A stretch of 64,000 bases of DNA, from contig CAYQNU010000006.1 of the NCBI GenBank assembly GCA_964419055.1, positions 1 through 64,000 on the forward strand. The letters are read 5' to 3'. The notes beneath the pieces are model-generated. The model made no database searches, was not told the origin of the DNA, and saw only the letters and a program-made list of their open reading frames with translations. Positions 1-10,100 of the stretch are shown piece after piece; the first letter of the stretch is position 1, and each line of letters starts with the position of its first letter. Position numbers and translations under genes: made by a program. This DNA is from CAYQNU01 sp964419055. Lineage in GTDB: Bacteria > Bacteroidota > Bacteroidia > Flavobacteriales_D > Parvicellaceae.

Positions 1-58
1 TTGGTAGAGCACTGGTCTCCAAAACCAGGTGTCGGGAGTTCGAGTCTCTCCTTCCGTG
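1..58 (+). tRNA. tRNA-Trp (CCA), 5' end cut by window edge
   Basis: The anticodon stem CTGGT/ACCAG (12-16 with 24-28) encloses a 7-base loop with anticodon CCA at 19-21. The T arm follows at 34-50, then the 3' acceptor strand (51-57) and discriminator G58. The D arm is partly present; the 5' acceptor strand lies outside the window. A Trp tRNA just upstream of secE is the common arrangement in Bacteroidota, which supports the call. CCA is not encoded as a full triplet after the discriminator. Confidence 0.93.
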
Positions 59-102
59 CAAAAGAATAGAAAAACAAGTTTTTTCACTAATATATAAAGA
101 AA

Positions 103-333
103 GTGGCAGGAATTAAAACATACATCGAAGAGGCAATTACCGAGTTGACAACTAAAGTCTCTTGGCCTACTTGGGAGGAATTACAATCAAGCTCAATTAT
201 TGTATTGATTACATGTCTAATTTTATCAATTGCTATCTGGTTAATGGATACCATTTTTGGAATCGTACCAGGTACTGAAGGATTATTTGGCTTTTGGAAA
301 GGTCTTTTAGGATTTTTCTATAATTGGATTTAA
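103..333 (+). CDS. secE: Preprotein translocase subunit SecE
   Basis: Small 76-residue SecE of the single-membrane-span type. SecE clamps SecY in the inner-membrane SecYEG channel. The N-terminal amphipathic part carries the family signature around TTKVSWPTWEEL (residues 16-27), followed by one hydrophobic span at about 31-53. The start is GTG at 103; no ATG fits. It lies 45 bp after tRNA-Trp and 25 bp before nusG, the standard tRNA-secE-nusG-rplK order, so co-transcription is likely. No Shine-Dalgarno is seen, as is usual in Bacteroidota. Confidence 0.95.
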   Translation: MAGIKTYIEEAITELTTKVSWPTWEELQSSSIIVLITCLILSIAIWLMDTIFGIVPGTEGLFGFWKGLLGFFYNWI

Positions 334-358
334 TTGATTTCAATAAACTTTACAAGAA

Positions 359-910
359 ATGGCAGAAGTAACTAAGAAGTGGTATGTGATTAGGGCTGTA
401 AGCGGAAAAGAGAAAAAAGTGAAACAGCAACTTGAATTGGAGGTAGAACGAAACAAACTCCAAGATTATGTTGAACAAGTCCTTATTCCTACAGAAAAAA
501 TATACCAAATTAGAAATGGTAAAAAAATAAGTAAAGAACGTAACTATTTACCAGGTTATGTACTTATTGAAGCTGCCCTAATAGGTGAGGTTGAACACGT
601 AATCAAAACATTAAATAATGTTATCGGTTTTTTAGGTGGAGAGAAAGGAGGAGATCCATTACCAATGAGACAATCTGAGGTAAATAGAATATTAGGAAAA
701 GTTGACGAATTATCCGATACAGATGCAGAAATGGAAATTCCATTTGTTGTCGGAGAATCAGTTAAAGTTATTGACGGTCCTTTCAATAATTTTAATGGGG
801 TGATTGAAGAAGTAAATGAAGATAAAAAGAAATTAAAAGTAATGGTGAAAATTTTCGGAAGAAAAACACCTTTAGAGTTAAATTATCTTCAAGTAGAAAA
901 AGAAGGATAG
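359..910 (+). CDS. nusG: Transcription termination/antitermination factor NusG
   Basis: NusG of 183 residues. It binds the RNA polymerase clamp and couples elongation to Rho and the ribosome. The NGN domain starts with KKWYVIRAVSGKEKKV (residues 6-21) and spans to about 110; the KOW domain is at about 128-160 (VGESVKVIDGPFNNFNGVI). It has the family's usual length, with no insertion. Start is ATG at 359. It follows secE by 25 bp and precedes rplK by 83 bp; that gap holds a hairpin which could be a leader. Confidence 0.97.
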   Translation: MAEVTKKWYVIRAVSGKEKKVKQQLELEVERNKLQDYVEQVLIPTEKIYQIRNGKKISKERNYLPGYVLIEAALIGEVEHVIKTLNNVIGFLGGEKGGDPLPMRQSEVNRILGKVDELSDTDAEMEIPFVVGESVKVIDGPFNNFNGVIEEVNEDKKKLKVMVKIFGRKTPLELNYLQVEKEG

Positions 911-930
911 TATTAATATAAATAAACGTA

Positions 931-973
931 TTGCAGTAGAAAGCGATTAAAGCTTCCCGTTAGTATACTGTAA
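931..973 (+). promoter_or_regulatory. Hairpin leader upstream of rplK, possible ribosomal-protein autoregulatory site
   Basis: TTGCAGTA (931-938) can pair with TACTGTAA (966-973) with one G-U, and inside it AAGC (941-944) pairs with GCTT (952-955), leaving an internal loop. In other bacteria L1 represses the rplK-rplA unit by binding a mimic of its 23S rRNA site in this leader. The position fits that role here, but L1 recognition features were not verified. It could also be a processing site. The hairpin is seen; the function is inferred. Confidence 0.35.
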
Positions 974-993
974 GTAAATATAAATAAATAACA

Positions 994-1434
994 ATGGCAA
1001 AAGAAGTAAGTGGATTAGTTAAGCTTCAAGTCAAAGGTGGCGCTGCTAACCCTTCCCCTCCAGTAGGACCTGCATTAGGTTCTAAAGGTGTGAATATCAT
1101 GGAGTTCTGTAAGCAATTTAATGCTAGAACTCAAGATAAACCAGGGAAAGTATTACCAGTGCTTATTACTGTTTATTCTGACAAATCTTTTGATTTTGTT
1201 ATCAAAACTCCTCCAGCAGCCATCCAATTAATGGAAGCTGCTAAAATCAAGAAAGGATCACCTGAATCTAACAAGAAGAAAGTAGGATCTGTATCTTGGG
1301 AGCAAGTGCAAACAATTGCAGAAGATAAAATGCCAGATTTAAACTGCTTCACACTTGACGCAGCAATGAAGATGGTGGCAGGAACAGCAAGAAGTATGGG
1401 GTTAACCGTTAAAGGTACCGCTCCTTGGGCTTAA
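994..1434 (+). CDS. rplK: 50S ribosomal protein L11
   Basis: L11, 146 residues, binds the 23S rRNA GTPase-associated region together with L10/L12 and is needed for RelA activation by uncharged tRNA. The N-terminal proline-rich segment (NPSPPVGPALGSKGVNIMEFC, from residue 20; factor contact region) and the C-terminal RNA-binding domain ending GTARSMGLTVKG are both intact. Start is ATG at 994, 28 bp before rplA. A bifunctional RelA/SpoT encoded at 23.6 kb in this window would use this site if it is ribosome-associated. Confidence 0.97.
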   Translation: MAKEVSGLVKLQVKGGAANPSPPVGPALGSKGVNIMEFCKQFNARTQDKPGKVLPVLITVYSDKSFDFVIKTPPAAIQLMEAAKIKKGSPESNKKKVGSVSWEQVQTIAEDKMPDLNCFTLDAAMKMVAGTARSMGLTVKGTAPWA

Positions 1435-1461
1435 TAAAAAATCCAAATTAACAGAAAAATT

Positions 1462-2154
1462 ATGGCACTAACAAAGAAGAGAAAAGAAGCCAATGGTAAA
1501 TTTGATGCTGTAAAGCATTACTCTTTGTCAGAAGCTTCGCAAATTGTTAAGGACATTACAACTACTAAATTTGATGCCTCTGTTGACGTTGCTATTAGCT
1601 TGGGTGTAGACCCTCGTAAAGCAAATCAAATGGTAAGAGGAACCGTTTCACTTCCACACGGAACTGGAAAGGACGTTAAAGTATTAGTGCTGTGTACTCC
1701 TGACAAAGAAGCCGAAGCAAAAGAAGCCGGTGCCGAGTTCGTAGGTCTTGATGAATACATCGAAAAAATCAAAAATGGTTGGACAGATGTAGACGTAATC
1801 ATTACCATGCCTTCAGTAATGGGTAAAGTAGGTGCTTTAGGACGTGTTTTAGGTCCTAGAGGATTAATGCCAAATCCAAAAACTGGAACGGTAACTATGA
1901 ATGTCGGACAAGCAGTGACAGAGGTTAAAGCCGGAAAAATTGACTTTAAAGTTGATAAATACGGTATAATACACGCATCAATTGGAAAAGCTTCTTTCGA
2001 ATCAGACAAAATTGCAGATAATGCTAAAGAACTGATTTCAACATTAGTTAAGCTTAAACCATCATCGGCAAAAGGTACGTATGTGAAAAGTATTACTATT
2101 TCAAGTACAATGAGTCCTGGTGTTAAAGTAGAAACAAAATCAGTGGTAGCTTAG
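1462..2154 (+). CDS. rplA: 50S ribosomal protein L1
   Basis: L1, 230 residues, the mobile stalk protein near the ribosomal E site and, in many bacteria, the translational repressor of rplKA. The family signatures GRVLGPRGLMPNPKTGTV (about residues 128-145) and the C-terminal KGTYVKSITISSTMSPGV are present. Start is ATG at 1462; the usual length is kept. Only 18 bp separate it from rplJ, so a separate structured L10 leader of the usual kind has no room here. Confidence 0.97.
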   Translation: MALTKKRKEANGKFDAVKHYSLSEASQIVKDITTTKFDASVDVAISLGVDPRKANQMVRGTVSLPHGTGKDVKVLVLCTPDKEAEAKEAGAEFVGLDEYIEKIKNGWTDVDVIITMPSVMGKVGALGRVLGPRGLMPNPKTGTVTMNVGQAVTEVKAGKIDFKVDKYGIIHASIGKASFESDKIADNAKELISTLVKLKPSSAKGTYVKSITISSTMSPGVKVETKSVVA

Positions 2155-2172
2155 TCTCCAAAATTTAAAATC

Positions 2173-2700
2173 ATGACAAGAGAAGAAAAACAAATCGCAA
2201 TCGACCAACTTTCTGAAAAACTTGCAACTAGTGGTGTTTTTTACTTGGCAGATGCTTCAGCTTTAACAGCTGATGCTACGAGTCAACTTAGAAGACTTTG
2301 TTACAATAGAAATATTGAAATGAGTGTTGTAAAAAATGCATTGCTACAAAAAGCAATGGAAAAAACAGAAGGAAGATCGTATTCTGATATGTATGGTGTA
2401 TTGTCAGGCCCAACCGCGATATTCTTCGCAGAAGTAGGTAACGAGCCAGCAAAATTGATTAAAGAATTCCGTAAAAAGAATCCAAAACCACTTTTAAAAG
2501 CTGCCTACATCGAAGAAGCAATTTTTGTTGGAGATGATCAATTAGATGCATTATGTGCAATTAAATCTAGAGAAGAATTAATTGGTGATATCATCGGATT
2601 GTTGCAATCTCCTGCTAAAAATGTTATTTCTGCACTTCAATCAAATGCAGGAAATAAAATTGCAGGGCTTGTAAAAACCTTATCAGAAAGAGGTAATTAA
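2173..2700 (+). CDS. rplJ: 50S ribosomal protein L10
   Basis: L10, 175 residues, the base of the L12 stalk. The N-terminal rRNA-binding domain carries the L10 pattern around TSQLRRLCYNRNIEMSVVKN (about residues 37-56). The C-terminal helix, which recruits L7/L12 dimers, ends in NAGNKIAGLVKTLSERG. Start is ATG at 2173. It is followed by rplL after 39 bp, the conserved rplJL pair. Confidence 0.96.
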   Translation: MTREEKQIAIDQLSEKLATSGVFYLADASALTADATSQLRRLCYNRNIEMSVVKNALLQKAMEKTEGRSYSDMYGVLSGPTAIFFAEVGNEPAKLIKEFRKKNPKPLLKAAYIEEAIFVGDDQLDALCAIKSREELIGDIIGLLQSPAKNVISALQSNAGNKIAGLVKTLSERGN

Positions 2701-2739
2701 TTATTAACAAAGTAAAAACTTTACAAAAAACAAATAAAA

Positions 2740-3117
2740 ATGGCAGATATTAAAGCCTTAGCAGAGAGTTTAGTAAACTTAACTGTAAAAGAAGTAAACG
2801 AACTTGCACAAGTTCTTAAAGATGAATACGGAATCGAGCCTGCTGCTGCTGTAGCTGTTGCTGCTGGTCCTGTTGGTGGAGGAGATGCTCCTGCCGCTGA
2901 AGAAAAATCAACTTTCGATGTAATTCTTAAAGAAGCTGGAGCTGCTAAATTAGCAGTAGTAAAAGTTGTTAAAGAATTAACTGGTCTTGGTCTTAAAGAG
3001 GCTAAAGATGTTGTTGATGCCGCTCCTTCTACTGTAAAAGAAGGTGTAGCTAAAGATGAAGCTGAAGGTTTGAAAAAAGCACTTGAAGAGGCTGGTGCTG
3101 TAGTAGAATTAAAATAA
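2740..3117 (+). CDS. rplL: 50S ribosomal protein L7/L12
   Basis: L7/L12, 125 residues, the multicopy stalk protein that recruits translational GTPases. The N-terminal dimerisation domain (about 1-32) is followed by an Ala/Gly/Pro hinge (about 33-55) and the conserved C-terminal domain containing FDVILKEAGAAKLAVVKVVK and LGLKEAKDVVDAAP. Start is ATG at 2740. A 176-bp gap with two hairpins separates it from rpoB, so stalk-protein and polymerase expression may be uncoupled here. Confidence 0.97.
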   Translation: MADIKALAESLVNLTVKEVNELAQVLKDEYGIEPAAAVAVAAGPVGGGDAPAAEEKSTFDVILKEAGAAKLAVVKVVKELTGLGLKEAKDVVDAAPSTVKEGVAKDEAEGLKKALEEAGAVVELK

Positions 3118-3137
3118 TTTTACCAATAATCTCAATA

Positions 3138-3207
3138 GGTTTAGACACTCCATTCTATGGTAGTGTCTAAACCATTTGTAGTATATAGAAATTTATACTA
3201 TTTTTTT
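3138..3207 (+). terminator. Tandem hairpins in the rplL-rpoB gap: attenuator or partial terminator
   Basis: A perfect 12-bp inverted repeat (GGTTTAGACACT at 3138-3149 with AGTGTCTAAACC at 3162-3173) has a smaller nested CCAT/ATGG stem in its loop. It is followed by TAGTATA/TATACTA (3179-3185 with 3194-3200) and seven Ts (3201-3207). The second is a weak intrinsic-terminator shape. In E. coli the rplL-rpoB gap holds an attenuator and an RNase III site; the same position here suggests similar tuning (inference). Remaining sequence up to the rpoB start holds no gene. Confidence 0.6.
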
Positions 3208-3293
3208 GCTCATAACGTTGAGCTTTTCCATCAAAGTGTTGTGCAGATAGAAATACTAACTGGACAAATTGTTAAACATAAATTTTTGAAGCC

Positions 3294-6200
3294 TTGGCAA
3301 CAATTGATAAAATAACTCATAGGATAAATTTTGCTTCCAGCAAACAATCCTTTCCTTACCCAGATTTCCTGGATATTCAATTACAATCATTTCAAGAGTT
3401 CTTTCAACTTGAAACTACTCCTGAAAATAGAACAGATGAAGGTCTCTTTAAAGTATTTAGTGAGAATTTCCCAATAACTGATACCAGAAATCAGTTCGTA
3501 TTGGAATTTCTTGATTATTTTGTTGATCCACCAAGATATACTATCGATGAATGCGTAGATAGAGGATTAACGTATTCTGTGCCACTTAAAGCAATGCTTA
3601 AGTTATATTGTACAGACCCTGAACACGAAGATTTTGAAACCATCGTTCAAGAGGTTTACCTTGGAACGATTCCTTATATGACACCTAGAGGTTCTTTCGT
3701 AATCAATGGTGCTGAACGTGTAATCGTATCTCAATTACACCGTTCTCCAGGTGTGTTTTTTGGACAAAGCCACCACGCAAATGGAACCAAATTATACTCT
3801 GCAAGAGTAATTCCATTTAGAGGTTCTTGGATTGAATTTGCTACTGACATCAATAATGTTATGTATGCATACATCGACCGTAAGAAAAAATTACCAGTTA
3901 CCACTTTATTTAGAGCTATCGGTTACGAAAGTGATAAAGAAATATTAGAAATTTTTGACTTAGCTGATGAAATTAAAGTTTCTAAAGCTGCGTTAAAAAA
4001 ATGCGTAGGCAGAAAATTAGCTGCACGTGTATTAAAAACATGGATCGAAGATTTCGTGGATGAAGATACAGGTGAGGTAGTTTCTATCGAACGTAATGAA
4101 GTGTTAATTGATCGTGAAACTATCATTGAAAATGAACACATAGATTTAATCGCAGACGCTGGTGTAAAATCAGTTATTCTTCACAAAGAAGATGTAAATG
4201 CTGCTGATTACGCAATCATATACAATACTTTACAAAAAGACACTTCCAACTCTGAAAAAGAGGCGGTTGAATTTATATACCGTTTGCTTCGTAACGCAGA
4301 GCCACCCGATGAGGAAACTGCAAGAGGAGTTATTGAAAAATTATTCTTCTCTGAGCAACGTTACGATTTAGGTGAAGTTGGACGTTACAGAATCAACAAA
4401 AAACTAAAATTAGACGAATCATTCGAACAAAGAGTTTTAACGAGAAATGACATCATTTCAATTGTTAAATACTTAATCGAATTGATTAACTCTAAAACAG
4501 ATGTGGATGATATTGACCACTTAAGTAATAGACGTGTAAGAACAGTTGGAGAACAATTACATTCTCAATTTGGTGTTGGTTTAGCTCGTATGGCCAGAAC
4601 AATCCGTGAAAGAATGAACGTTAGAGATAATGAGGTGTTTACTCCAATTGATTTGATCAATGCTAAAACACTTTCTTCTGTAATTAACTCGTTCTTTGGA
4701 ACAAACCAATTATCTCAATTTATGGATCAAACCAATCCATTGGCTGAGATTACACACAAACGCAGATTATCTGCCCTTGGGCCAGGTGGTCTTTCTAGAG
4801 AAAGAGCTGGATTTGAGGTGCGAGATGTACACTACACACACTACGGTCGTTTGTGTACTATTGAAACTCCTGAGGGTCCAAACATTGGTCTTATTTCTTC
4901 ATTGTGTGTATATGCAAAAGTAAATAGACTGGGATTCATTGAAACACCTTATCATAAAGTAGAGAATGGAAAAGTTATTTTAAATGACCATCCAATTTAC
5001 TTAAGCGCTGAGGAAGAAGATGAAAAGAATATTGCACAAGCAAACGTTGAGGTTAACGAAAAAGGTGAAATTACTTCAAGTAAAGTAATATCTCGATACG
5101 AAGGAGATTTCCCAATTTGTGAACCAAAAGACGTTCATTTGATGGACGTTGGTACCAACCAAATTGCCTCTGTTGCTGCATCTTGTATTCCATTTTTGGA
5201 GCATGATGATGCCAACCGTGCATTGATGGGATCTAACATGCAACGTCAAGCCGTTCCTTTATTACGTCCAACAGCACCTATTGTAGGTACTGGAATTGAG
5301 CAATTAATTGCTCGTGATTCTCGTGTATTAATTCACGCTGAAATGGATGGTGAAATTGTGTACGTTGATTCAAAAGAAATTCACGTTAAATACAACTATC
5401 TTGAAGAAGATTTGTTAGTGAAATTTGAAGATGCGGTTCACAAATATGATTTAATTAAATATAGAAAAACCAACCAAGGTACCTCTATTAACTTAAAACC
5501 AATCGTAAGAAAAGGTCAAAAAGTTACTAAAGGTCAAATAATGGTTGAAGGATATGCTACTCAAAATGGTGAGCTTGCTTTAGGACAAAACTTAAAAGTA
5601 GCTTTCATGCCTTGGAAAGGGTATAACTTTGAGGATGCAATCGTAATTTCTGAAAAAGTAGTTAGCCAAGACATCTTTACTTCAATTCATATTGATGAAT
5701 ATTCTTTAGAAGTTAGAGAAACTAAACGAGGATTAGAAGAATTAACTTCTGATATTCCTAACGTAAGTGAGGAAGCTACTAAAGATTTGGATGAAAATGG
5801 TATCATCAGAATTGGAGCTGAGGTAAAACCTGGTGACATTATGATTGGTAAGATTACTCCAAAAGGGGAAAGCGATCCTTCTCCTGAAGAAAAATTATTA
5901 AGAGCTATCTTTGGTGACAAAGCGGGTGATGTTAAAGATGCTTCATTGAAAGTTTCTCCATCAGTTAGTGGAGTGGTAATCGATAAAAGATTGTTCTCTA
6001 AAGCTATAAAAGATAGAAAATCTAAAGCTGCTGACAAACCTATTTTAGATCAGATCGATGCTGAAATGGATGCAGAATTAGGTGCATTAAAAACCATATT
6101 AGTTGAAAAATTAATGACCATTTTAGGCGATGCAAAATGCCAAGGTGTATTTAATAATTTCAAAGAAGAGGTGATTAAAAAAGGTGTTAAATTCACAGAT

Positions 6201-7106
6201 AAATTATTGAGAGATTGTGAATTTATGCACATCAATCCTAAAAACTGGACTGGTGACAAAAAAGTAGATGCTTTGGTTGAAAAAACATTGCATAACTACA
6301 CAATGAAAGCTACTGATATCTCAGGACACTTTAAACGTAAAAAATTCCATATTACTGTAGGTGATGAATTACCAAATGGTATTATGCAATTAGCTAAAGT
6401 TTATTTGGCTAAGAAACGTAAGTTGAAAGTGGGAGATAAAATGGCAGGTCGTCACGGTAACAAAGGTATCGTTGCAAAAATTGTAAGAGCTGAAGATATG
6501 CCATTCTTAGAAGATGGAACTCCAGTTGATATTGTTCTTAATCCACTAGGTGTACCTTCTCGTATGAACTTAGGTCAGATATATGAAACAGTATTGGCTT
6601 GGGCTGGAGAAAAATTAGGTAAGCGTTTTGCTTCACCTATCTTCGATGGAGCTACTTTAGATGAAATCAATGCTTATTCTGATGAAGCAGGTCTTCCAAG
6701 ATATGGAAGAACTTACTTATACGATGGTGGAACAGGTGATCGTTTTGATCAACCAGCAACAGTTGGTATCATTTATATGATTAAACTAAGCCACATGGTT
6801 GATGATAAAATGCACGCTCGTTCAATCGGACCATACTCTCTTATTACACAACAACCATTGGGTGGTAAAGCTCAATTTGGAGGTCAGCGTTTTGGAGAAA
6901 TGGAGGTATGGGCATTGGAAGCATTTGGAGCATCAAATATCCTACAAGAGATTCTTACTGTTAAGTCGGATGATGTTGTGGGTAGAGCCAAGGCTTATGA
7001 AGCCATTGTTAAAGGTAAAAACATGCCAATGCCAGGGATACCTGAGTCGTTTAATGTATTGTTAAATGAGTTGGCAGGTTTAGGTTTAAAAATAACGTTA
7101 GATTAG
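3294..7106 (+). CDS. rpoB: DNA-directed RNA polymerase subunit beta
   Basis: Beta subunit, 1270 residues, full length for Bacteroidota. The rifampicin-pocket cluster near residues 465-515 reads like the sensitive wild type (FGTNQLSQFMDQTNPL, then THKRRLSALGPGGL). The C-terminal active-site and clamp-anchor signatures KVGDKMAGRHGNKGIV and LGGKAQFGGQRFGEMEVWALEA are intact. The start is TTG at 3294, giving ATIDKITHRINF; no ATG is available nearby. The gene is preceded by the hairpin gap and followed after 71 bp by rpoC. Confidence 0.97.
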   Translation: MATIDKITHRINFASSKQSFPYPDFLDIQLQSFQEFFQLETTPENRTDEGLFKVFSENFPITDTRNQFVLEFLDYFVDPPRYTIDECVDRGLTYSVPLKAMLKLYCTDPEHEDFETIVQEVYLGTIPYMTPRGSFVINGAERVIVSQLHRSPGVFFGQSHHANGTKLYSARVIPFRGSWIEFATDINNVMYAYIDRKKKLPVTTLFRAIGYESDKEILEIFDLADEIKVSKAALKKCVGRKLAARVLKTWIEDFVDEDTGEVVSIERNEVLIDRETIIENEHIDLIADAGVKSVILHKEDVNAADYAIIYNTLQKDTSNSEKEAVEFIYRLLRNAEPPDEETARGVIEKLFFSEQRYDLGEVGRYRINKKLKLDESFEQRVLTRNDIISIVKYLIELINSKTDVDDIDHLSNRRVRTVGEQLHSQFGVGLARMARTIRERMNVRDNEVFTPIDLINAKTLSSVINSFFGTNQLSQFMDQTNPLAEITHKRRLSALGPGGLSRERAGFEVRDVHYTHYGRLCTIETPEGPNIGLISSLCVYAKVNRLGFIETPYHKVENGKVILNDHPIYLSAEEEDEKNIAQANVEVNEKGEITSSKVISRYEGDFPICEPKDVHLMDVGTNQIASVAASCIPFLEHDDANRALMGSNMQRQAVPLLRPTAPIVGTGIEQLIARDSRVLIHAEMDGEIVYVDSKEIHVKYNYLEEDLLVKFEDAVHKYDLIKYRKTNQGTSINLKPIVRKGQKVTKGQIMVEGYATQNGELALGQNLKVAFMPWKGYNFEDAIVISEKVVSQDIFTSIHIDEYSLEVRETKRGLEELTSDIPNVSEEATKDLDENGIIRIGAEVKPGDIMIGKITPKGESDPSPEEKLLRAIFGDKAGDVKDASLKVSPSVSGVVIDKRLFSKAIKDRKSKAADKPILDQIDAEMDAELGALKTILVEKLMTILGDAKCQGVFNNFKEEVIKKGVKFTDKLLRDCEFMHINPKNWTGDKKVDALVEKTLHNYTMKATDISGHFKRKKFHITVGDELPNGIMQLAKVYLAKKRKLKVGDKMAGRHGNKGIVAKIVRAEDMPFLEDGTPVDIVLNPLGVPSRMNLGQIYETVLAWAGEKLGKRFASPIFDGATLDEINAYSDEAGLPRYGRTYLYDGGTGDRFDQPATVGIIYMIKLSHMVDDKMHARSIGPYSLITQQPLGGKAQFGGQRFGEMEVWALEAFGASNILQEILTVKSDDVVGRAKAYEAIVKGKNMPMPGIPESFNVLLNELAGLGLKITLD

Positions 7107-7114
7107 ATAATTTC

Positions 7115-7141
7115 CTTCCCTAAAATTATGTTTTCGGGAAG
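7115..7141 (+). other. Hairpin in the rpoB-rpoC gap
   Basis: CTTCCC (7115-7120) pairs with GGGAAG (7136-7141), and the stem can continue through AAAA/TTTT across one mismatch. Five Ts follow after one A. It is too weak to be read as the end of the transcript, since rpoC needs the same mRNA. It is more likely an mRNA processing or stabilising hairpin. Confidence 0.4.
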
Positions 7142-7177
7142 ATTTTTATTTAACATTAATACAATTAAAAAGCAATT

Positions 7178-10100
7178 ATGACTTTTAAAAAAGAATCAAA
7201 GGTTGTTGATAGCTCATTCAACCGAATTATCATCAGTTTGGCTTCACCGGAAAATATTCTTTCTCAATCTCATGGGGAAGTGTTGAAACCAGAAACCATC
7301 AATTACAGAACCTATAAACCTGAAAGAGACGGTTTGTTCTGTGAAAGAATTTTCGGACCTGTTAAAGATTATGAGTGTCATTGCGGTAAATACAAAAGAA
7401 TTCGATATAAAGGAATTGTTTGTGACCGTTGTGGTGTTGAGGTAACTGAGAAAAAAGTGCGTAGAGAGCGTATGGGGCACATCAACTTAGTTGTTCCAGT
7501 TGCTCATATTTGGTATTTCCGTTCTTTACCTAATAAAATAGGTTATTTATTGGGTTTACCTTCAAAAAAATTAGATCAAATTATTTATTATGAGCGTTAC
7601 ATCGTCATCCAAGGTGGTGGTGTTTTAAATGCTAATGGTGAGCCTGTTAATCAAATGGACTTCTTAACTGAAGAAGAATATTTGGATATAATGGACAAAT
7701 TACCAAGAGAAAATCAATATTTAGAAGATAATGATCCAAACAAATTCATCGCAAAAATGGGTGCTGAAGGTTTGTATGATATTCTTCAACGTTTGGATTT
7801 AGATTCGTTATCTTATGACTTAAGACATAAAGCTAACACCGAAAGTTCACAACAACGTAAAAATGAAGCGTTGAAAAGACTTCAAGTAATTGAAGCTTTC
7901 CGCGAAGCTCAAGAAGTAATCGAGAATCGTCCTGAGTGGATGATTGTTCGTGTTGTGCCTGTTATACCACCAGATTTAAGACCTTTAGTCCCCCTAGATG
8001 GTGGTCGTTTTGCAACTTCAGATTTGAATGATTTATACAGAAGAGTAATCATTCGTAATAATCGTTTGAAACGATTAATCGAAATTAAAGCTCCTGAAGT
8101 AATTTTGAGAAATGAGAAACGTATGCTTCAAGAAGCTGTCGATTCATTGTTTGATAACTCAAGAAAATCAAGTGCTGTAAAAACAGACAAAAATAGACCG
8201 TTAAAATCACTTTCAGATTCATTGAAAGGAAAACAAGGTCGTTTCCGTCAAAACTTATTAGGAAAACGTGTTGATTATTCGGCTCGTTCGGTAATTGTTG
8301 TAGGACCTACATTAAAATTGCACGAATGTGGTATTCCTAAAGATATGGCTGCCGAGTTATACAAACCATTCATCATTAGAAAAATGATTGAAAGAGGTAT
8401 TGTAAAAACGGTAAAATCAGCTAAGAAAATTGTAGATAAAAAAGAACCAGTTGTTTGGGATATTTTAGAGAATGTGTTGAAAGGTCACCCAGTTTTATTA
8501 AACCGTGCCCCAACATTACACCGTTTAGGTATTCAAGCTTTCCAACCAAAATTGATTGAAGGAAAAGCGATTCAATTACACCCATTAGTGTGTACAGCAT
8601 TCAACGCGGATTTTGATGGTGACCAAATGGCTGTACATTTACCTCTAGGTAACGCTGCCATTTTAGAAGCTCAATTATTAATGTTAGCTTCTCACAATAT
8701 TCTTAACCCAGCTAATGGTGCTCCAATTACCGTTCCTTCTCAGGATATGGTTCTCGGATTGTACTACATTACTAAAGGTAAGAAAACAATGGGCGATGAC
8801 ATCGTAAAAGGAGAAGGGAAAACATTCTATTCTCCAGACGAAGTAAAAATTGCTTACAATGAGAAAAAATTAGATTTACATGCCTTTATTAAAGTAAAAG
8901 TTCACGATGTAGTTAACGGAAAACCTGTTAATCACATTGTAGAAACAACTACAGGTAGAGTATTATTTAATGAATGTGTGCCAAATGCAGTTGGATATAT
9001 AAACGAATTATTGACTAAAAAGTCTCTTAGAGATATTATTAGTTTGATTTTGAAAGATACCAACGTTGCTACTACAGCAAAATTCCTAGATGATATTAAA
9101 GATTTAGGATTCTACATGGCATACAAAGGAGGTCTTTCGTTCAACCTTTCAGATGTGGTGGTTCCAGCAGAAAAAGAAATTTTGTTGAAGAAAGCACAAG
9201 AAGAAGTGGAGGAAGTGAGATTGAACTATAACATGGGTCTAATCACTAATAATGAAAGATATAACCAAATTATTGATATTTGGACGCATACCAACTCAAG
9301 ATTAACGCACATCTTGATGGATAAATTGAAAAACGACAAACAAGGATTCAACTCAGTTTACATGATGATGGATTCAGGAGCTCGTGGATCTAAAGAACAA
9401 ATCCGTCAGTTATCAGGGATGCGTGGTTTGATGGCTAAGCCACAAAAATCAGGATCTTCTTCAGGACAGGATATTATTGAAAACCCAATTTTATCTAATT
9501 TTAAAGAGGGTCTTACTATCCTTGATTACTTCATCTCAACCCACGGTGCACGTAAAGGTCTAGCGGATACGGCTCTTAAAACTGCCGATGCTGGATACTT
9601 GACACGTAGATTGGTCGATGTTGCACAAGATGTTGTTGTAAATACAGAAGATTGCGGTACATTAAGAGGATTGAGAGTTTCTGCTCTTAAGAAAAACGAT
9701 GATATTGTTGAGTCTTTATACGACAGAGTTTTAGGTCGAGTATCTTTATTTAATGTAAAACATCCAATTACTGGAGAGTTAATTGCTACGGAAGGAGAAG
9801 AAATAAATGAGGATATTGCAAGAGCAATTGAAGCTGCCGAGATAGACGAAGTAGAAATTCGTTCAGTATTAACATGTGAACATACTCGTGGAGTATGTGC
9901 TAAATGTTATGGACGTAACTTAGCATCAGGTAAAATGGTTCAAAGAGGTGAAGCAGTTGGTGTAATCGCTGCACAATCGATTGGTGAGCCAGGTACTCAG
10001 TTGACTTTAAGAACGTTCCACGTTGGTGGTACAGCTTCTAATATTGCAGATGAATCTGAAATCAAAGCTAAATTTGAAGGGGTTATTGAAATCGAAGAAT

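Noticed and set aside
5687..6259. Minus-strand ORFs of 69-116 codons inside rpoB
   Set aside because: rpoB is intact on the other strand; these frames mirror its codons and have no start context or family signature.
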